Origin: Parastagonospora avenae f. sp. tritici 18332-5
Lineage: Eukaryota > Ascomycota > Dothideomycetes > Pleosporales > Phaeosphaeriaceae
DNA: 64,000 bases
Assembly: GCA_022559985.1 (NCBI GenBank)
Contig: JAFJTR010000083.1
Coordinates: 1-64,000 of the forward strand
Reading direction: 5' to 3'
The position numbers and the translations under genes were made by a program. The notes under the pieces are model-generated. The model was not told the origin of the DNA and made no database searches. It was given only the letters and a program-made list of their open reading frames with translations. Below, in pieces: positions 1 through 7,173 of this stretch. Within the stretch, counting starts at the first letter, position 1. Each line of letters starts with the position of its first letter.

Positions 1-702
1 ATCGCACTTACAACAAGGAACAAAGCCGCTGTGCTTACGCTGAGAAGACCCCGCCAGCAGTCAGGGCAAAGCTACATCAGCGATTTCTACAAGAGCGTTC
101 AGAAGCTGAGAAGAAACGGGAACACAGTGACGGTGCTATGGCTGCCTGCGAGCGAAGAGTGCGAACTCGCACACCTCGCCAAACAAGAGGCAAAGATGGC
201 AACGAGACCAAACGCCACACCACAAACACAGCTTCCTAGGGTGCGATCGACTACTTACAACATCGCACGCAAGCAAGCTACTGTCCAGAGGGTGCCAGAA
301 AACGTAGGAAAGTACTCGAAACGCATCGACGCAGCACTACCAGGAAAACATACGCGACAACTTTACGACTTGCTGTCGCAGAAAGAACGCAGCATACTCG
401 CGCAGCTAAGAACAGGCATGGCAAGGCTAAACACATACTTACACCGGATCAAAGCATCAACAACAGACTAGTGCGACTGTGGACACGCAGCAGAGACAGT
501 AGACCACTTCCTGTTCCGATGCAGGAAGTGGACAGCACAGCGAGCAGAGATGCTGCAATGTACGCAGACAGGTAGAGGCAACATGTCGCTCTACCTAGGC
601 GGGAAAGCAGCAACAGACGACGCAAAATGGGCGCCAGATATGGACGCAGTGCGAGCAACAATACGGTTCGCAATAGCAACAGGAAGACTTAACGCAGACT
701 AA
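1..702 (+). pseudogene. LINE ORF2 C-terminus (RNase H and zinc knuckle) with internal stop
   Basis: This is the coding part of the element. The frame runs through the RNase H region, hits TAG at 469-471, and then continues in the same frame for 76 more codons with the expected knuckle (CDCGHAAETVDHFLFRC) and a C-terminal tail ending at TAA 700-702. The stop sits immediately before the first knuckle cysteine, in a linker, and the sequence on both sides is otherwise intact. TAG could come from CAG by a C-to-T change in CpA context, the preferred target of fungal repeat-induced point mutation. That origin is inference, since no unmutated copy is in the window. The protein would lose its knuckle, so this copy is probably inactive. 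Confidence 0.75.
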
Positions 703-1046
703 ACACTAAAACTACTTTTATTACTAACCTAGCTTATTAACTGCCTCGTGCAACATAGAGCGGACAGCGCTTTAGCTGCCGAAGATAGGATGCTGAACAC
801 TTGGAGAAGCCTACTCTGAGCCAGTCCGCCGCCAGTAATACTAACGCACGAGAATTTAATAAAAGATAGAAGATTGAGAGCAAAGTAGCAAGACGCATAG
901 CATGGGCTTAGTAAGAACAGCAACGCATAGCAGGAAGCGAAGTAAAGAAGATGCAGGGACTGAATGAGGTTAAGATGTAGCATAAGAAGTGTAGTAGTAG
1001 ATGAGCGCTAGTAGCCCTTTCGGCTTGGCCGCCGGGCGTTAATAAA
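1..1046 (+). mobile_element. 3' end of a Tad1/LINE-type non-LTR retrotransposon
   Basis: Reading frame 1 is open from base 1 and encodes the C-terminal half of a retrotransposon RNase H domain (NKAAVLTLRRPRQQSGQ, then TVTVLWLPASEE) followed by the cysteine/histidine knuckle found at the end of fungal LINE ORF2 proteins (CDCG, ETVDHFLFRC). Coding stops at 700-702. The remaining ~340 bp is an untranslated tail ending in GCCGGGCGTTAATAAA at about 1046, which I take as the element's 3' end. No long poly(A) and no terminal repeat is visible, as expected for this class. The 5' part lies outside the window, so length and completeness cannot be judged. The exact 3' boundary is inferred. Confidence 0.8.
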
Positions 1047-1154
1047 TTGTGTGTATCGTCTTACCTCATCATGTTTATATATTTCGCACATGGAATTGCT
1101 TTGCTCAAATTATCCAGCGGGTTTCATTGTTCACGAAGACTTGTCTACCCAACC
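703..1154. other. Non-coding stretch: LINE tail and spacer
   Basis: Bases 703-1046 look like the untranslated 3' tail of the retrotransposon. Bases 1047-1154 form a short spacer before the coiled-coil gene. I see no further coding sequence or RNA gene here. Confidence 0.5.
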
Positions 1155-3085
1155 ATGAATTCCCAAGAACTGACCCCCGATGGGCAGTTCGCACCGCTTG
1201 CACCCACACATTCGTCTGTTAGACAGGCTATAATTTTCGTCCCAACGCATGTATTCTTACTCGCGGTTCTTGTATGGCTGTTTCGCCAGTGCTTCTGCAG
1301 CAGGACGACGAAATCGAGGGTCGTTCACGCAGCACCTCCTTATGCATCCAAGACGAATACGAATCAGGAATCTCATAGTAGGCCTGGACCAGTAACATCC
1401 GAACACCATGATGTAACTCCGTCCCCAGAGGCTACTACCAGAATCGAGCTCCTGTGCCAGCAATTGGCAGCCATGGCCATCCAGCGAGACGAGGCGGTCG
1501 AACTATCCAAGGACATCGCTAACGGACGCGACAAGTTCAAGATTATGTTTGGTACGGCAAAGAAGGAAGTGAAAGACTCGCACGTCAAAGTAAGATCGCT
1601 GAATACCGAAATCACTAAACTTCTTGCAAAAGCCATCGGCGCCAAGGCCCAGAATGAATTGCTGCAAGATGATATAGCTGCGGATGCTGAGGTTGCGAAG
1701 GCGGAGAAGAAGGGCTTAAGGATAAGATCAACAACTTGTCTCTCGAAAGCACTGGATTGCTGGAGGCTGCGGAGGCTGAGAGCGTATCCTTGCGCCAACA
1801 AGTGACAGCCCTGGAAACTGAGAACAGGAAATTCCAACATTCTGTTAACGCGGCTGCCCACAATATAAAATCACCTGAGGCTACTGAAACTGAACCAGCA
1901 GCTTTACGTAGACATGTGGCAAATCTCGAGACCAAGAACAAGGAGTTGCAAGACGCGACAGATCAGATGTCGATCAATGTGGGAGCCATGGAGTCGGAGA
2001 AACAGAGGCTGCAAGATGCATCTAACAGACTGTCCGTCAACGCCGAAGCTCTACAGGCTCAGAACAACGAGCTGCAAGATGCAATCAACAACCTATCCGC
2101 TGAGAAAGCTGGATTGTTCAGGGCTGCCGAGACGGAAAACGGGTCCTTGCGAAATCAAGTCACAAACCTGCAGACAGCAAACATGCACACAGCAAACAAG
2201 ATCCTTCGAAATGAGAACGACAAGCTTCTCGACGACGCTAAAGTTCTAAGCACGACCTCAAGCAACAAAATCGAGGCCTTGAAGACCAGGAACGACGAAA
2301 TGCAGGAATCGGCTGACATGTCTACCGAAGCTGGAAACACCACACTGAGAGAGCTGGACGACGTCAAAGCCAAATACTCTGAGGTTCAACGCCAAATGAG
2401 CCTGGCTGACAACGTCAATGATGATGCCCGGAGATATGCAGGCTCGCTAGAACTGCCAGTTTCTGGCGTCACAACGGATCTTGAGGACGCGCGCGCAACC
2501 CTCAGACTGCGCGACCAGGAGCTAATCGATATCAAGCAGCAACACAAGCTCGCGCAAGAAGACCTGGCAGCCGAGAAGAGGACGAACCAGACCCTGAAGA
2601 ACAAGATCACGGAACTCGAGCACGCGCCGTCGCGGAATCGGAAGATGCTAGAAGCCCAAATCGCGCAGGAACAAGCCCGGGTTGCGAAGCTGGAGGAAGA
2701 GCTTGATGACATGATCAGTGATATCAAAGCCAAGGACAGTGAGATTGAGGAGATGGGTCGGGATCTCCGCGAGAAAGCTACGATTGCTATTGACGCTACA
2801 CGTCCTACTGATGCGCAAGACGATATTGATGATCTATTCACCGGCACGGATGAGATCGGCAAGCTCGAGGCGGAACTTGCCCAGGTAAAGCAGGAACATA
2901 CCTGGGAGATGAGGCGTGTTCGAAATGACATGGACGAGTTGAAAAGGGGACTTGAGGAGAAGGAGGGCGAAATTGAGACTTGGCGGGCGAGAAGGTCTTT
3001 GATGGACAGATGAGAGGTCGATGCGAAAGCTACGATTGCGTCGCTGGAGGAGCGTATTGGACAAGTGGAGATGCGGTTGATCTAG
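1155..3085 (+). pseudogene. Single-pass membrane coiled-coil protein gene, frame-broken
   Basis: From ATG 1155 (MNSQELTPDGQF) the product has a hydrophobic segment near residues 29-51 (AIIFVPTHVFLLAVLVWLF), a linker, then a long heptad-rich coiled coil to the end. It includes three ~21-residue internal repeats built on LQDAxNxLSxN at about 1943-2115. Two breaks occur. Around 1716-1720 the coiled coil passes from one frame to another (AEKKGL then KDKINNLS), as if one base were lost. At 3011-3013 a TGA interrupts the helix, which resumes in frame (EVDAKATIASLEERIG) to TAG 3083-3085. An alternative for the first break is a 131-bp intron from GTAAGA at 1590 to TTAAG at 1720, but that removes sequence that itself reads as good coiled coil. 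No family recognised. A shorter functional protein ending at 3013 is possible. Confidence 0.55.
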
Positions 3086-3409
3086 ATGTGCGAGCTGTGG
3101 ATGACTAGCCCGAAGAGTCTGGCATCGCATTTCTATGTAGTCATAATAGATGCAGTGTTTTTGAGATATCACACGCTCGAGCCTTTGTTGTTTCTTCCTA
3201 GTAAGTTGACTATTGATGTTATGCCGCTGCCATCTTGCAAGTCCCATGACCAAATGACCTCATTCCGATTCCGAACACCTTTCCGAACCCCAATCTTCCC
3301 TTCCCTTCACCACCTCACTCAACACACATACATGCCCCCACTCACCACCCTCTCCTACCTCCTAACCCTCGTCCCATCACGCCTGCGCACGTCCTACCAC
3401 TGGCACAAA

Positions 3410-4234
3410 ATGAGCACCACCAGCGCGCCCCCAACCCGCCCAATAAAACTCCTCATGCTGCACGGCTACACGCAATCTGGCGCGCTCTTCCAAGCCAAAA
3501 CCGGCGCGCTGCGCAAAACCCTCTTAAAAGCCTTCCCAGCCGGGTGCGACCTCGTGTATCCCACGGCGCCGATCCGGCTTTCGCCCGCTGACGAGACGTT
3601 TCTGGCCGCGCAGGAGGACAAGGGCGAGGAGGTGGATGCGTGGGCGTGGTGGCGCCGCAAAGGCACGGGGGAGCCGTATATATACGAGGGACTGGAGCTC
3701 GGGCTGGCTAAGATTGCGGAGACACTGAAGAGCGAGGGCCCGTTTGATGGGGTGGTGGGATTCAGTCAGGGCGGGGCGTGTGCGGCCATGGTGGCGAGTT
3801 TGCTGGAGCCGCGGCGGAGGGAGGCGTTTGAAGCCGGACAGATCGATGGAGGCATGGAGTTTCCGGAGAGTTTTGGGAAGGAGGGCGAGGCAATTCATCC
3901 GCCGCTGAAGTTTGCGGTGAGTTATTCCGGGTTTGCGGCGAGGGGGATGAATCCGTATCATGCGTTCTACGAGCCGAAGATTAAGACGAAGATGTTGCAC
4001 TTTTTGGGCACGCAGGATGTGGTGGTTGAGGAGGCGAGGAGTTTGGCGCTTGTTGAGGCGTGTGAGCATAGGGAGGATAAGTATGTTGTGTATCATCCGG
4101 GTGGGCACTTTCTGCCGAGCACACAGAAGGCGAGCGTGAATGCGCTGATCGGGTTCATCAAGGAGGTGATGCAGGGAGAAGAAGGAGGTAAGAAGGAAGA
4201 GGAGAACGTAGAGGACATGGACGTTCCGTTCTAA
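3410..4234 (+). CDS. FSH1-family serine hydrolase (alpha/beta hydrolase)
   Basis: A 274-residue alpha/beta hydrolase of the fungal FSH1/ovarian-cancer-gene-2 family. The catalytic triad is visible: nucleophile Ser119 in GFSQG, Asp203 in LGTQDVVV and His233 in PGGHFLPS. The opening strand and oxyanion region read KLLMLHGYTQSG. Family members are small cytosolic or mitochondrial esterases; the substrate cannot be told from sequence. I chose ATG 3410 because homologues begin shortly before the KLLxLHG strand. An in-frame ATG at 3332 would add 26 residues, Leu/Ser-rich with a few Arg, so an organelle-targeted form cannot be excluded. The C-terminal ~20 residues are Glu/Lys-rich and look disordered. 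Single exon; it follows the broken coiled-coil gene on the same strand. Confidence 0.88.
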   Translation: MSTTSAPPTRPIKLLMLHGYTQSGALFQAKTGALRKTLLKAFPAGCDLVYPTAPIRLSPADETFLAAQEDKGEEVDAWAWWRRKGTGEPYIYEGLELGLAKIAETLKSEGPFDGVVGFSQGGACAAMVASLLEPRRREAFEAGQIDGGMEFPESFGKEGEAIHPPLKFAVSYSGFAARGMNPYHAFYEPKIKTKMLHFLGTQDVVVEEARSLALVEACEHREDKYVVYHPGGHFLPSTQKASVNALIGFIKEVMQGEEGGKKEEENVEDMDVPF

Positions 4235-4426
4235 AGGCATCAGGTCTACCGCATTCAAGCAGGGCGTTCACGTTAGATGGGTCGGCGAGACTTTAGACAT
4301 TGCGTCTGTTCATTTGGACGTCTATATTACATGCGCAGTGCCAGGACACGCGCGGGGCCAAGTATAGAGAGGCCTCCAATTCTAGACTAATCATGATTGT
4401 CTTCAATCATCACCTTTCGTTATTCC

Positions 4427-6114
4427 TCAATTCGCCTTGCCTTTCGCTGCCTTGGTCTTGTCGACCTTGGTGGGCTGGATGCGCGCCATCATCTCCTCCT
4501 TGGTGATGAGATGGTCGACGCGCTCTAGCAGACCTAGCAAGCTCTTCATGTTGCTGCTCCATTCGTTGAGGACATCGTCTGCATCTCTGGGCTTCGAGAA
4601 GGTGACAACACGCGCTGGCCTGTCGATCTTCGCGTAGATGGTCTTTGCGCTCACGAGCTCACTGATGTTCTTCTCCGTCTCGTCCTCAGTAAGATCCAGC
4701 AGCTCAGTGAGGCGCGGGATCTGGATACGTGTGTAGTACTTGGCGACAACGCGCACGTTGTGCTCGATGACACGCTTCCGCAGATCTTGCCACCTCTGAT
4801 GTGCCTTGTCGTCGTCTGAGTCGTCCTTCTCGGCATCGAAGACATCTGTCTCGGTCAGATGTGGGCCAAACTGCTTGGCTACCATGGGCCATCGCATCAG
4901 CTCTGGCACGGTGAAGAGCTTCACTAGTTGTGCGTCTTGTGGAATCTGCGAGTTGCGCGAATCGCGCTGGATACGGTGGATGAGGTCGGACTGCTCGTTG
5001 TCGTAGGGAGCGAGGATGATGAAGTAGACGACTCGCTGGAGAATCTACGATCGTTGTTAGGAATGTTCGTATCTTGGGGGCATCAGACTTACAGCTCGTA
5101 GCTTCTTCGGGTCCTCCTCAACCGCCTCGGTATCCAGCACCTGTCGGTAGTGCTTGCATACGTCGAGGTACTTGCTGTCGTGCTTGGCCAAGGTGATCTG
5201 CTGCTCGTAGTACCTGAGCTTCAGATCCGTCACGTCATCTTCCGGCTCGATGGGCGGGTCGTCGACACTCCGGGTCTTCTCCTTCTCCTCCCGCTCTTTC
5301 TGGTCCTTCTCGAGCTGCTCCGGGGTCTTCTTGGGCCTACGCGCGAAGTACTTTGTGCCGATCTTCCTGCTCAAAATACCCGCCTGTGTCCAGTCACCCT
5401 TCTCTATGCATAACGTCACTTGCTGTAAGATGAACTCAGTCTTCTCCCGGCGGGTCATGGAGCCGAAGGTCTCGACCTGGAGCTCGCAGAGGATATCGGT
5501 AGCTGCATTGATGTCGCCTTGCTCCTTCTTGATGTTTGAGAGTATGCGGGTAATACGGGCGCGCTCGACTTCGACAAAGATCTGAACGCTCGTTAGCGAA
5601 ATGATTGTACCTCGACTTCATTACACCTTACCTTGCCCTCGGTTACTGTCCGCAGCGTCTCGATGACTGATAGCTTTGTCTCGAGATTCGGTGTGTCGTC
5701 CAAAAAGCCCATAACCGTCTGGACCATCTTGGTGGTGGCCTGCTTCAGCTGTCCATGTTTCTTGGAGAGGAGCAGCACCTGCTCGTTCATCAAATTCCAG
5801 TCATTGGCCTTCTTTGCTATTGTGACGATGGCGATGATGACTCGGGATGTCGACGCAAGATCTGAGGCCTTGTAGACGTTAACATGTGCTTATGCTTGGG
5901 TATGTTCGGGGTTCGCGTACCTGACGGGTCTTCTTCTCTAGGGTAAGCAGCTGGTCAATACCGGCTTGTGGGTTGCTCTGTTGATGACATGTTAGCTTCG
6001 TACACCTTCACATGGTGTCGGACATACTGCGCCCAGCTTCTCGGCTTCTGGAATGGCGACATCGGCCTCCTTGGAGAAGTCCTTGTCCGCCTTGAGTACC
6101 TCTCCGCTCGACAT
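4427..6114 (-). CDS. RPN5: 26S proteasome regulatory lid subunit Rpn5 (PSMD12)
   Basis: Five exons (6114-6028, 5977-5921, 5868-5632, 5581-5093, 5044-4427) joined by four 48-52 bp introns give 495 residues. The N-terminal half is a helical solenoid (MSSGEVLKADKDFSKEAD, SNPQAGIDQLLTLEKKTRQ). The C-terminal half carries the PCI winged-helix region (YYTRIQIPRLTELLDLTEDE, VSAKTIYAKIDRPARVVTF). Rpn5 is a scaffold of the proteasome lid, and its PCI domain packs beside Rpn9 and Rpn11. Length fits the family (about 445-490). A Lys/Glu-rich insert with KKTPEQLEKDQKEREEKEK sits in exon 4. All four introns lie in phase 0. The start at 6114 is the only ATG that leads into the conserved N-terminus. Confidence 0.95.
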
Positions 6115-7173
6115 GGTGGCGGGGTTGCGATGTGTGGACTACGTGGATTCGCGGATGTATGCGAAGCTCCGTAGATCCCGTGGTGAGAGGAGCGGGGTAG
6201 TATGGAGGGAGTAGAGGTGGAGGATGGCGCGTTGGGATTGTTTGGTCGTGTGTTGCGCCTCGTCAGTGATGTAGACTGGCCCACGCCTGCCGCGCACGGA
6301 CAGGGCTTGGCGAACCACTTCCGAAGAGCCTCAATCGCCCTGGTGAACAAGAACACGACTAACACTTCGTGGATACATCTAAAAGCTTCTGTATACGTCC
6401 TCTCTGATTCTCTACAAGCTTAAAGTTTTGATGTGGAATTGAAACATTTCGGCCGCTGGTGACATGTTCAAACTCGCCTGTTTCTTTCACGCGGGGCTCT
6501 CACGAAATGTCATAACCAGTAACTAGAATGTCATTTCTAGTTGTCGTAGATTATGCCAGAGAGAAGGAAATTATGACTTGCGAACACAAGAGACAGTATA
6601 AGCGATAATGGCTGAGCAGCACTTTCGCACTTCAATCATCATCACATATCACAGCAGCAAGAGACACGAAAGTAATTTTCAAGTCGAATCATTCCGTGAT
6701 CATATGTATGTAACAAGAAGAAACCCACAAAGACAGTTGCCAAGCTAGTGTCCATGCAATGTACCCATCCAACGCCATCATCCAACTGATCATCCAGTCA
6801 TCCGTGGTATCCATTCCGCCCACCCATCCCATATTGCCGAAGCAATAGTAGTAAAGTACAATGGAAAGAAGCAAGCTCACCAAAGCACCTTCGACCCACC
6901 CCTCCATCTGGCAATCTTGCGATCAAACCAAAGGGAGCCGTCCCTTGCAGGAGGCTACCAGAAGCAATGGCAATTGCTCAAGCCGGCGATGACGGGGTGG
7001 GGATGGCTTGTAGGTATGTGCTGTGAAATGAGAAGAGAAGTTCGTGTGTTTTAACTCCAGAAAAGACTCCGTGGTTATGCTGATGTGATGTCGATGCATC
7101 CCTGGTACGCCAAGTCGTCAAATAATCCTCCATTAACCGCCGAACGCCAACCGGAAAGAGATCGAGCACACGC
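6115..7173. other. Intergenic region upstream of RPN5 (no gene seen)
   Basis: About 1.06 kb between the RPN5 start and the 3' end of the BRCT gene. It must hold the RPN5 promoter and the BRCT gene's 3' UTR. Open frames here are short and do not resemble proteins. The only structure I see is a perfect 8-bp inverted repeat at 6521-6542. Confidence 0.5.
6521..6542. repeat. 8-bp perfect inverted repeat
   Basis: AACTAGAA and TTCTAGTT flank a 6-base spacer (TGTCAT), forming a 22-bp dyad. It lies 407 bp upstream of the RPN5 ATG and 652 bp beyond the BRCT gene stop. It could be a dimeric factor site or an RNA hairpin; function is unknown. Confidence 0.4.

Noticed and set aside
1590..1720. 131-bp intron in the coiled-coil gene
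   Set aside because: It has a good GTAAGA donor and restores frame, but it removes 43 residues that read as continuous coiled coil and the acceptor is weak. Kept only as an alternative.
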